Positions 21,720 to 28,972 of a stretch of 50,527 nucleotides of DNA are shown piece after piece. The notes beneath the pieces were generated by a model that saw only the letters and a program-made list of their open reading frames with translations, had not been told where the DNA came from and did no database searches. The number at the start of each line of letters is the position of its first letter. The stretch's first letter is position 1. The DNA is from Planctomycetaceae bacterium. Lineage in GTDB: Bacteria; Planctomycetota; Planctomycetia; Planctomycetales; Planctomycetaceae. Both the position numbers and the translations under genes were made by a program. The DNA lies in NCBI GenBank assembly GCA_015485495.1, contig WFTL01000141.1, positions 1 to 50,527 of the forward strand, given 5' to 3'.

Positions 21720-22176
21720 GATGTCTGTTCACGCCCTCCTGTCGCGGCCGGTTCAGATCGCTGATCGAACAGTTTCCGTCGATGCGACACGGTCTTCGTT
21801 CGCTGAACGTGCTCGACCATCTGGCGATGCCGCGCCGGGCTCAGTCGTTTCCCTCCAGAGCTTCCTTCAGAATCTCCCTGTCCAGTTCGGCCTCCGCCAG
21901 AAGTTTCTTCAGGCGCCTGTTCTCCTGCTCTGCTCCTTCAGCCGTCTGGCTTCCTCCGCCTTCAGCCCACCGCGACCAACGCTTCGCGCCGGTGCCCGTT
22001 CCGCCGGCGATGGAACGTCTGCTCGCTGATCTGAAGAGCCTGCGTGACCTGGCCGATCCTCTTCCCGGCCGCCAGCATCGCATCCGCTTCCCGAGGCTTC
22101 CGGATGATCTGCACCGGCGTCTGTCGTTCCCGTTTCACGACAGTCTTCCTGCCCGCCCGGGCCGTTGAGACTTTCA
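21720..22176 (-). pseudogene. Decayed IS3-family transposase (OrfA with start of OrfB)
   Basis: Three different minus-strand frames together spell an IS3 OrfA. The first has TPVQIIRKPREADAML and ISEQTFHRRR (helix-turn-helix part). The second has RGGLKAEEARRLKE. The third has QENRRLKKLLAEAELDREIL and then ALEGND and a stop (leucine-zipper end). Just beyond, ARHRQMVEHVQRT and VSHRR resemble the beginning of OrfB, which is otherwise missing. At least two frameshifts break OrfA, so it cannot make transposase. No terminal inverted repeats or target duplications were identified. It lies between two tRNA genes. Confidence 0.75.
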
Positions 22177-22264
22177 TGACATCTGGACCCGTTTTCGGGG
22201 AACACGCCATCGTGCCGAGACCTGGCCTGAAGATCGACACACACCGCTGCGGGAGGCGACAAAC

Positions 22265-22299
22265 AAAAAAACGCCGGGAGGCGAACCTCTCGACGTTTT
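22265..22299 (-). terminator. Rho-independent terminator after tRNA-Asn
   Basis: On the minus strand a GC-containing hairpin (arms built around CGTCGAGAGG and CCTCCCGGCG, loop TTCG) flanked by AAAACG/CGTTTT ends in a run of seven T. It lies 44-78 bp downstream of tRNA-Asn and fits a terminator for that transcript. Confidence 0.7.
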
Positions 22300-22340
22300 C
22301 TGTGAACTGTTCTGTACTGCGACTACGCAGAACAGAAACG

Positions 22341-22417
<77 letters not shown>

Positions 22418-22454
22418 AGTTGTCTGTGGCGGAATGCCCCCCGACAACGGAGGA

Positions 22455-22483
22455 AGCCTATCGTTCGATCTCGCCGGATTCAA
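22455..22483 (-). promoter_or_regulatory. Weak promoter candidate for tRNA-Asn
   Basis: Minus strand TTGAAT (22483-22478), 17 bp, TAGGCT (22460-22455). The matches are partial, but the spacing and the distance of about 35 nt from the tRNA 5' end are right. Confidence 0.3.
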
Positions 22484-22522
22484 GGGCGATTGCCGCAGCA
22501 AAAACCACTTCCGGGCGCCTGG

Positions 22523-23116
22523 TCAGCGGCCGAAACGTGCCGGCCGTTTCAGGATCTCATTCACCAGCACGGCCTGCCGGACTCCCTCGGGGCTCTGGAG
22601 AAGCTTTCGCAGTTCCGATGCGGCCGTCGGCAGGTTCCGGCTTCCCGTCCGGGCATCATCCATCTCCTCCTGCCGCCGTCCCAGGTGATGTTCCACAGAC
22701 TGCGCGATGTCTGTTTCCACCGCCTGCCCGATTCGCGAATCGAGGTGTTCCTGAACGTGTCGAGTGATATGTGTTTCCACATGTTCCCGGACACCCGATT
22801 GCAGTGCCCGACGTGGCCGGCCTTCAGACCGGCCACGCCGCTGCGACTGTCTCGAACGAGTGGTCGATGCTGTTTCGGGCGACCGGCGACGCTTTTTTCT
22901 GCGGCGGCGTGGCCGTGGCGCCTGCGATGGTTCCTGCTCCTGCGGCCGGGAAGCCTGCATCTGAGCCAGCAGTTCTTCCAGTTCACTCCGCAGACGCCGC
23001 GGCGGCCGTCCGGCCCCCTGACCGGGCTGTCGCATCGCCTGCTGCTGAGCCCGGCCGCGCACCGCCTGGATGATGTAAAAAGCAATCACAGCGATGAAGA
23101 TGAGCGTCCGGATCAT
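22523..23116 (-). CDS. Uncharacterised basic protein with N-terminal membrane anchor
   Basis: 197 aa, family not recognised. Residues 2-18 (IRTLIFIAVIAFYIIQA) form one membrane segment. A Gln/Arg/Pro-rich stretch follows, with a strongly basic tract PRRRRKKRRR near residue 70, then an amphipathic region with a regular His/Val pattern (HVETHITRHVQEHLD, SVEHHLGRR), and an ordered end SELRKLLQSPEGVRQAVLVNEIL. The ATG at 23116 lies 20 bp after the floA stop, so it is very probably the third gene of nfeD-floA. It may be a partner or scaffold for the flotillin membrane domain; this is inferred only from position. Confidence 0.75.
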   Translation of the reverse strand: MIRTLIFIAVIAFYIIQAVRGRAQQQAMRQPGQGAGRPPRRLRSELEELLAQMQASRPQEQEPSQAPRPRRRRKKRRRSPETASTTRSRQSQRRGRSEGRPRRALQSGVREHVETHITRHVQEHLDSRIGQAVETDIAQSVEHHLGRRQEEMDDARTGSRNLPTAASELRKLLQSPEGVRQAVLVNEILKRPARFGR

Positions 23117-23136
23117 GGAGACGATTTCCCTGACAT

Positions 23137-24159
23137 TCAGTTGCCGGACGTGATGCTGCGCGTGCTGTCTGTGGCAATAGCAGTCCGCATGGCGGTGTCT
23201 GCCTGCACGTTCTTCAGTTCGTAGTAGTCCAGCAGGCCCAGCCGGCCGCTGCGGAAGCCATCCGCCACGGCACGCGGCACTTCGGCTTCGGCGAGAACCA
23301 CGCTGGCCCGATTTTCCTGAGTTTTCGCCACCATTTCCTGTTCACGGGCCCGGGCCAGGGCTCGCTGCTGTTCGGCATTGGCCTGGGCCACTCTCATATC
23401 GGCTTCCGCCTGGTCGGCGGACAGCCGGGCTCCGATGTTTTCACCGACGTCGATATCCGCAATGTCAATCGATACGATTTCGTAGGCCGTGTTTCCTTCC
23501 AGTCCCTGGTTGAGCACCAGCCGGGAGATGTTGTCCGGGTTTTCGAGCACTGTGGCGTACGAGTCCGTCGATCCGATGGCCTGAACGATGCCCTGTCCCA
23601 CGCGGGCGATCACGGTGTCTTCCATGGCACCGCCAATGAGCTGCTGGATGTTGGTGCGGACAGTGACACGTGCCCGTGCCTTCAGTTGAATGCCGTCGCC
23701 GGCCACAGCGTCCAGGGTGCTGGTGGACTGACTGGCGTCCGGACAGTCGATGACCTTGGGATAAACGCTGGTGCGGACGGCATCCAGAATGTCGCGTCCG
23801 GCCAGGTCGATTGCCTGGGCCGTCTGCCAGTCCAGTTCGATGCCGGCGCGATGGGCCGCAATCAGAGCGCGAATCACATTGGGCACGTTGCCGCCGGCCA
23901 GATAATGAGCTTCCAGTTTGCTGCGCGTGATGGGGTAATGCTGCGTGATCCCGGACTGAACCGCCATGATCATGCTGCGGACGATGACTACAGGGCTCAC
24001 TTTCCGCAGGCGCATGAAAATGAGATTCATCAGGGAAATGGGCACCCGTGTCATCTTGCACTGGATCCACAGGCTCGCGTACTGCGCAAACACGGCCAGC
24101 CCGATCACGCACACCAGCAGGGCGAAAACGGTCAGCACCCAGATCGCTGCAGGATTCAT
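23137..24159 (-). CDS. floA: Flotillin-like protein FloA
   Basis: Flotillin-like scaffold of functional membrane microdomains (formerly UPF0365), 340 aa. An N-terminal membrane segment ([20 protein letters not shown]) is followed by the conserved [23 protein letters not shown], broken here by no gaps, then [21 protein letters not shown], a band-7-like core, and a C-terminal coiled coil rich in Glu/Ala ([20 protein letters not shown]). The chosen ATG at 24159 has AGGAG 8 nt upstream; an earlier in-frame start at 24198 lacks one and adds non-family residues. It lies 63 bp behind nfeD on the same strand, the classic pairing. Confidence 0.95.
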   Translation of the reverse strand: MNPAAIWVLTVFALLVCVIGLAVFAQYASLWIQCKMTRVPISLMNLIFMRLRKVSPVVIVRSMIMAVQSGITQHYPITRSKLEAHYLAGGNVPNVIRALIAAHRAGIELDWQTAQAIDLAGRDILDAVRTSVYPKVIDCPDASQSTSTLDAVAGDGIQLKARARVTVRTNIQQLIGGAMEDTVIARVGQGIVQAIGSTDSYATVLENPDNISRLVLNQGLEGNTAYEIVSIDIADIDVGENIGARLSADQAEADMRVAQANAEQQRALARAREQEMVAKTQENRASVVLAEAEVPRAVADGFRSGRLGLLDYYELKNVQADTAMRTAIATDSTRSITSGN

Positions 24160-24222
24160 CAGTGAGTCTCCTGGTTCCGGACGAAACGGTTCAGACACCG
24201 TCCGGAGAAATCGTCCCGTTGT

Positions 24223-24858
24223 TCAGGAAGACGAACGGTCCGTCTGTTGGTCGACGGTGTAGTTCTCGGGAATATCAAAGTCAAGCTGGTCAGATGCCGG
24301 ACCGCTCTGCGGATGCTTTGCAGAATCCGATGTCTGCTGCCGTGAAGCCGCATCGGGACAGGCCTGAACGACCAGACGGGTTCCCTGCACATCCACAACA
24401 CGAATGGCGGCTCCTGCTTCCAAAGCGCCTCCTCGACATTCCGCATGATGGCGTTCTCCGCTCACTGTGACCAGTCCGCCGGGTGTCAGTGGCGACAGGG
24501 TTTCTCCCTTCCGGCCGATCAGCTCCTTCAGGTGCTTTCGGACATCGGCCAGAGGAGCCTGGTCATCCTGAGTATCCGGAGGCTGAAGGACCACGTGATT
24601 TCCCAGTCGTGTGTTCTGGATGAGCCAGACGGCCACCAGCAGAACCGCCGGAATCCCGCCCACCCATGCCAGCAGATATGTCCAGAAGAAGCCCGGCTGC
24701 GTGTGCCACCAGGCCTGAACGGCCGCCCACAGCGAAGCGGCCAGGCAGACCGTCGCGCTGATTCCCAGCAGTCCGAAACTCGGAATCATCAGTTCCAGAG
24801 CCAGCAGGAACAATCCGGCGATCAGCAGAATTGTTGCCACGACACCAGCGTCCGGCAT
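24223..24858 (-). CDS. nfeD: NfeD-like membrane protein
   Basis: Short-form NfeD, 211 aa, partner of FloA. It has hydrophobic segments near residues 8-30, 33-50 and 60-83, then an OB-fold domain (about 108-165) with GRKGETLSPLTPGGLVTV, GGALEAGAAIRVVDV and GTRLVVQA. The last ~45 residues are polar and probably disordered. The long-form N-terminal ClpP-like protease domain is absent. The ATG at 24858 has AAGG about 8 nt upstream. First gene of nfeD-floA-unknown; divergent from tsaC. Confidence 0.9.
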   Translation of the reverse strand: MPDAGVVATILLIAGLFLLALELMIPSFGLLGISATVCLAASLWAAVQAWWHTQPGFFWTYLLAWVGGIPAVLLVAVWLIQNTRLGNHVVLQPPDTQDDQAPLADVRKHLKELIGRKGETLSPLTPGGLVTVSGERHHAECRGGALEAGAAIRVVDVQGTRLVVQACPDAASRQQTSDSAKHPQSGPASDQLDFDIPENYTVDQQTDRSSS

Positions 24859-25012
24859 TGCATTGGCCTTCCGACTTGTGATCCTCAGACCACGTTTTTC
24901 GACAACGGCGGGTGTGGAGCGCCGGATTCACAAAACTTCGTTCATTTCATTTTTTTTCGCCGGGAACGTCCTGTCCATCCCGATTCGGTCCCGGCTGCTG
25001 AAACACAGCGCA

Positions 25013-25981
25013 ATGACACGGGTTCTCAACGATGTCCCTGATGCCGCCGACCGGATCCGCCGCGGACAGATCGTGGCCTTTCCCACGGAAACCGTCTACG
25101 GGCTGGGTGCGAACGCACTGGAGGAAACGGCCGTGGCCCGCGTGTTCGAAGCCAAGCAGCGGCCCTCCTTCGATCCTCTGATCGTTCATGTGCCCCGGAT
25201 CGATGCCGTTCTGCCGCTGGTGCGGACTTTCCCGGCTGGTGCACGTCGGCTGGCGGACGCCTTCTGGCCCGGACCGCTCACTCTGGTCCTGCCCAAACAG
25301 ACCCGCATTCCGGATCTCGTCACAGCGGGCCTGCCGGCCGTGGGAGTGCGGATTCCGGATCATCCCATGGCCCTGGACCTGCTCACCGCAGCCGCTGTTC
25401 CGGTGGCTGCCCCCAGTGCCAACCCGTTCGGGGGGGTGAGCCCGACCACGGCCCGTCACGTTCTGGACGGACTGCGCGGCCGCATCGACGCTGTCCTCGA
25501 TGGAGGCCCCTGTCGGGTCGGTGTCGAAAGCACGGTCGTTTCCTTCCTGCACGACCGGCCGCAGATTCTGCGTCCCGGCGGCATCTCTCAGGAAATGATC
25601 GAAGCGCTCATCGGTCCGACGGCTGCTCCGACGATGCATTCAGACCACCCGTCTGAAGCCCCTGCCGCTCCCGGTATGCTCAGCCGGCACTATGCCACGA
25701 ACACGCCCGTCCACCTGTTCGGCCCTTCCGGCAGTCCGGACACCATCCCTCCCGGGGCCGCTCTGCTGACCTGGGGACCTGCGGAAAGTTTCGAAGCAGA
25801 CTGCTGCTGCGTCGAACGGCTGTCGGGGCAGGACGATCTGCGGGAATGTGCAGCGCGTTTCTTCGCGGCACTGAGGGTTCTGGATGCCCGGCAGCCGGCT
25901 GTCATCCTGGCGCGCCGTTTTCCCGACAGGGGACTGGGCCGTGCCCTGAACGATCGCCTGCGCCGCGCGGCTGTCCGGTGA
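25013..25981 (+). CDS. tsaC: L-threonylcarbamoyladenylate synthase (Sua5/YrdC type)
   Basis: Makes threonylcarbamoyl-AMP from threonine, bicarbonate and ATP, for t6A37 modification of ANN-decoding tRNAs. 322 aa, so this is the two-domain Sua5 form. The YrdC domain (about 1-200) has IVAFPTETVYGLGANA, KQRPSFDPLIVHV, FWPGPLTLVLP, PSANPFGGVSPTTA and GVESTVVSF. A linker APGMLSRHYATNTP leads to the smaller C-terminal Sua5 domain. The ATG at 25013 is the family start; the open frame before it, from 24863, is not protein-like. Divergent from nfeD. Confidence 0.94.
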   Translation: MTRVLNDVPDAADRIRRGQIVAFPTETVYGLGANALEETAVARVFEAKQRPSFDPLIVHVPRIDAVLPLVRTFPAGARRLADAFWPGPLTLVLPKQTRIPDLVTAGLPAVGVRIPDHPMALDLLTAAAVPVAAPSANPFGGVSPTTARHVLDGLRGRIDAVLDGGPCRVGVESTVVSFLHDRPQILRPGGISQEMIEALIGPTAAPTMHSDHPSEAPAAPGMLSRHYATNTPVHLFGPSGSPDTIPPGAALLTWGPAESFEADCCCVERLSGQDDLRECAARFFAALRVLDARQPAVILARRFPDRGLGRALNDRLRRAAVR

Positions 25982-26128
25982 TCGGCAGCGCACGGCAGGT
26001 CGCCTGTGACCTGTCCGGGAACCGCTGCTGCAGAGCGGCCGTCCCGCTGTGTCCGGATGCCAGACAGTGTCATTGCCGGACGGGCACCGCCGGGCCGAGC
26101 ACCGTTTCGGGGAGGGGCGCACGAAGGA

Positions 26129-26200
26129 GGCCGCCTGGTCGAAACCAGGCGGCCTGGGAGATTGACAGTCGAGTCGCCTCGATTGTCAGCAGTGACTCCC
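26129..26200. terminator. Paired hairpins between convergent tsaC and glutamine synthetase
   Basis: First hairpin: GGCCGCCTGGT (26129-26139), CGAA tetraloop, ACCAGGCGGCC (26144-26154), a perfect 11-bp stem. Second: GACAGTCGAG (26164-26173), TCGC, CTCGATTGTC (26178-26187), one wobble, enclosed by GGGAG and CTCCC. Neither is followed by a T run. The position between two converging genes suggests a bidirectional terminator or transcription barrier. Confidence 0.6.
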
Positions 26201-26264
26201 GCAGTTCTTCGTCACCGTCATCATGCTTCCGCTGACAGGACGGGAAGAGCGGCCCTGTCCCGCT

Positions 26265-27293
26265 TCACGCGTTCACAGCTTCCACCGCGGCTCCCTTCAC
26301 GGTCGTGATGATTTCCGCTGCCACCTTGTAGGGATCGGCGTTGGAGGCCGGGCGTCGGTCTTCCAGCCAGCCCTTCCATCCGGCTTCCACCGTGGCAACG
26401 GGAATCCGGATGGACGCTCCGCGATCCGACACGCCGTAACTGAACTTATCGATGGCCTGCGTTTCATGCAGTCCGGTCAGACGCTTGTCATTGTCATGAC
26501 CGTAGACATCGATGTGCTCCTGAATCCGCGGCTCGAACGCCTGGCAGATCGCCTCGTAAACCTCCTGGTTGCCGGCGGTTCGCAGCAGAGAATTGGAAAA
26601 GTTGGCATGCATTCCGGATCCGTTCCAGTCGGTCGGGCCGAGCGGTTTCGGGTGCCAGTTGATAGCGATGCCGTATTTTTCCGCGTTCCGTTCCGCCAGA
26701 TAGCGGGCCACCCAGACCTGGTCGCCTGCGTTGGCTGCCCCCTTGGCGAAAATCTGAAATTCCCACTGACCGGCCGCCACTTCAGCATTGATGCCTTCAA
26801 TGTTGATGCCGGCCTCCAGACACTGATCCAGATGTTCTTCAACAATCTGACGGCCGTACGCGTTCTTCGCACCAACCGAGCAGTAGTAGGGGCCCTGAGG
26901 AGCCGGGTAACCTCCCGGAGGAAAACCAAGCGGCAGATTGTGTTCCGGATCCCACAGGAAGTATTCCTGTTCGAAGCCGAACCAGAAATCTTCATCATCG
27001 TCGTCGATGGTGGCGCGGCCGTTGGACTCGTGAACGGATCCGTCGGCATTGAGCACCTCTGTCATCACCAGCCAGGCATTCGTACGGGCCGGATCCGGGA
27101 ACAGAGCGACCGGTTTGAGCAGACAGTCTGAAGAACTGCCTTCCGCCTGCTCCGTCGAGCTGCCGTCGAAAGCCCACATGGGGCAGTCTTCCAGAGTGCC
27201 GCCAAAATCGCTGACGATTTTGGTCTTGGACCGCAGGCTCTGAGTAGGCTTGTAGCCGTCGAGCCAGATGTATTCCAGTTTCGTCTTCGCCAT
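26265..27293 (-). CDS. glnII: Glutamine synthetase, type II (eukaryote-like GSII)
   Basis: Condenses glutamate and ammonia to glutamine using ATP. At 342 aa it is far shorter than GSI (~470) and matches GSII of plants and rhizobia. Seen: the N-terminal beta-grasp with EYIWLDGYKPTQSLRSKTK, the DGSSTEQA loop, the catalytic FGFEQEYFLWD, APQGPYYCSVGA, EVAAGQWEFQI, DWNGSGMHANFS, and SDRGASIRIP with a conserved arginine. No adenylylation-site loop of the GSI type is expected in this class. The ATG at 27293 has CAGGAG about 13 nt upstream and GAAGAAC closer; the frame extends to 27353 with non-family residues. A sigma-54-type promoter lies 260 bp upstream, suggesting nitrogen control. Confidence 0.95.
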   Translation of the reverse strand: MAKTKLEYIWLDGYKPTQSLRSKTKIVSDFGGTLEDCPMWAFDGSSTEQAEGSSSDCLLKPVALFPDPARTNAWLVMTEVLNADGSVHESNGRATIDDDDEDFWFGFEQEYFLWDPEHNLPLGFPPGGYPAPQGPYYCSVGAKNAYGRQIVEEHLDQCLEAGINIEGINAEVAAGQWEFQIFAKGAANAGDQVWVARYLAERNAEKYGIAINWHPKPLGPTDWNGSGMHANFSNSLLRTAGNQEVYEAICQAFEPRIQEHIDVYGHDNDKRLTGLHETQAIDKFSYGVSDRGASIRIPVATVEAGWKGWLEDRRPASNADPYKVAAEIITTVKGAAVEAVNA

Positions 27294-27552
27294 GTTCTTC
27301 AAGCTCCTGTACAAAACTCGACTGCCGCAGGCCGTGCGATCAACGCACGCCATGCTCGTCCTGTCTCGGCTCAGATCCTTCCCTGTTCAGATTCGCCAGC
27401 GGCATCGCACACCGATGCCAGAAAGAACGTTCCGGCGAATCCGCGTGAGTCAGCGACCGGTCGTCGGCACTGCCTGCACATTGAGCACTTCTGCCGGATC
27501 CCGAGGCAGAATGTCGGCCTGCCAGCGGCAGTCCGGACGCTTCATCCTACTA

Positions 27553-27568
27553 AGCAGTCACCGTGCCA
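27553..27568 (-). promoter_or_regulatory. Near-consensus sigma-54 (RpoN) promoter for glutamine synthetase
   Basis: Minus-strand TTGGCACGGTGACTGCT contains TGGCACG, four bases, then CTGCT. The -24 GG and -12 GC are exactly 10 bases apart, as sigma-54 needs, and only one base departs from the consensus YTGGCACG-N4-TTGCW. The predicted start is near 27542, leaving an untranslated leader of about 250 nt before the glutamine synthetase ATG. The surrounding gap 27294-27748 holds no other gene. Confidence 0.65.
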
Positions 27569-27628
27569 ATCAAAGTGAAGGCGCCGAATTCGCCGGAAAC
27601 CGTCCGGCTTCCAGGGAACCGGAAGACC

Positions 27629-27668
27629 GTTCGGGCCGGACAGCTCCCCCGAGCTGTCCGGCCCGAAC
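27629..27668. promoter_or_regulatory. 18-bp perfect inverted repeat in a divergent promoter region
   Basis: GTTCGGGCCGGACAGCTC (27629-27646), CCCC, then its exact complement to 27668. It lies between two divergent genes, where no transcript should need to end. Its centre is about 106 bp upstream of the predicted sigma-54 start, a distance typical of enhancer sites. It could equally be a leader hairpin of the rightward lipoprotein gene. The repeat is seen; the role is inferred. Confidence 0.5.
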
Positions 27669-27748
27669 CAACTCCTCTTGTGGCAGCCGGCAGCCGACGC
27701 CAGAATCCGGACGGTCCCGTGTTCGCCGACACGATCAGGGATGATTGT

Positions 27749-28303
27749 GTGTTCCGTTTGCCTGTTTTATCACTGCTGCTGACGGCCGTGGGAGGCTGCG
27801 CGGTCGTGCCGTCCCGGCCCGATCCGCAGACCAACGCGCTCATCGTGCCGGCGTCACGATTCGACACCATGTGGGAACGGGCCGTCTCGGTGCTGCACCG
27901 GCATCACTTTCAGATCGCCCGGGAAAGCAGGCTGGAAGGCACCATTGAAACCGAATATCGCGACGGATCGGGTCTGCTGGAACCGTGGCATCCGGATTCC
28001 GTGGGGCTGGACAGCCGTCTGGAAAGCGGGATTCAGTCGATCCGCCGAAAAGTCACGGTGACATTCAGCCAGAGCGGAACGGATCAGGTGCTGATTGCCG
28101 TGTTCGTGCACAAACAGATCGAAGACGTTCCCGGTCCCACGGCGACCTATGCCGGAGGCGCCACGTTTTCCGAATCCAGCCTTCTGGAACGTGATCTCGA
28201 CCAGGTCACCGGCCAGGCGGTTCCGTCGCGCTGGCTGCCGGCCGGACGCGACCGCCGCCTGGAAGCCCGCCTGGTGGCTCAAATCCAGTACGGCGACCGA
28301 TGA
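27749..28303 (+). CDS. Uncharacterised lipoprotein
   Basis: 184 aa, family not recognised. A hydrophobic N-terminus VLSLLLTAVGGC gives a lipobox with Cys17. The mature part reads as one compact alpha/beta domain: MWERAVSVLHRHHFQIARES, GTIETEYRDGSG, VTVTFSQSGTDQVLIAVFVHK and RRLEARLVAQIQYGDR at the end. The pattern is like small planctomycete outer-envelope lipoproteins of unknown role. The GTG at 27749 has AGGG 8 nt upstream and begins the signal; the frame is open from 27563 with non-protein-like residues. Divergent from glutamine synthetase and convergent with the small gene ending at 28407. Confidence 0.75.
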   Translation: MFRLPVLSLLLTAVGGCAVVPSRPDPQTNALIVPASRFDTMWERAVSVLHRHHFQIARESRLEGTIETEYRDGSGLLEPWHPDSVGLDSRLESGIQSIRRKVTVTFSQSGTDQVLIAVFVHKQIEDVPGPTATYAGGATFSESSLLERDLDQVTGQAVPSRWLPAGRDRRLEARLVAQIQYGDR

Positions 28304-28406
28304 GATGCCAGACGGACCGTCGGCTTCTTCCCGGTTCTGCAGAAGCAAGTGATCCCCACGGCAGTGATGACAACAGCCGCTCAGCGGCGATCCGGGGTGC
28401 GGACGA

Positions 28407-28880
28407 TCAGACAGAGGCGGCTTCAGATGCTGCTTCCGATCCGGCCGACGACAGTTCCCTCTGAAGCTCACTGACTGCCGATGCGATGTCTTTTTCGTGC
28501 TGCCGAATGGTCTGCAGAAGCTCTGCCGCCTGTTCATCTCCGGCCTGTCTGAGACGGGTTTCCGCGTCGGCCAGCCGGTCATCGATCTGAGTCTGGCTTC
28601 TGGAAAGCCCGTCCAGGAGGACGGACACTGAAATGAAATGCAGATCGGTGTATTCCGTGGGATACGTTCCCGGATCGATGACAGCATCCCGCTGCTGCAG
28701 CATCCGGACGATGTCGGCTGCGTCCTGCCGCTGACGGGCAGCCAGCACCTGGAGCTGATCGATGACCGCCTGTTCCGACTCATCAACCCAGGGCCAGCTT
28801 TCTGCCACGTACTGCAGAAAACTGCGCGACAGATCGATGAGGACATCGTTGAGAATCGATTCGTTCGACTGGCTCGGCAT
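28407..28880 (-). CDS. Uncharacterised helical protein at the end of the nuo cluster
   Basis: 157 aa, not recognised, no signal or membrane segment. It is predicted almost wholly helical: NESILNDVLIDLSRSFLQYV, then EQAVIDQLQVLAARQRQDAADIVRML, a less regular middle DPGTYPTEYTDLHFISVSVLLDG, and a long acidic-basic helix to the end. The layout is compatible with a four-helix ferritin-like bundle, but no metal-ligand pattern is convincing. The start is the ATG at 28880. It follows nuoN by 92 bp on the same strand and may belong to its transcript. Confidence 0.65.
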   Translation of the reverse strand: MPSQSNESILNDVLIDLSRSFLQYVAESWPWVDESEQAVIDQLQVLAARQRQDAADIVRMLQQRDAVIDPGTYPTEYTDLHFISVSVLLDGLSRSQTQIDDRLADAETRLRQAGDEQAAELLQTIRQHEKDIASAVSELQRELSSAGSEAASEAASV

Positions 28881-28972
28881 GGAACGGATGCTCTGTAAGA
28901 CTCGCTGACTGCAGACGACGCGGCCGGAGCCGCGTATTGAGGACACAGATTCAGATTCTCTTCAGAAATCCC

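Noticed and set aside
21720-22176. Intact IS3-family insertion sequence
   Set aside because: The OrfA frame is broken in at least two places, OrfB is missing apart from its first codons, and no terminal inverted repeats were found.
27510-27535. A second sigma-54-like site (TGGCAG followed by TTCTGC) in the glutamine synthetase leader
   Set aside because: The GG to GC spacing is 14 bases instead of 10, so it cannot be a sigma-54 promoter.
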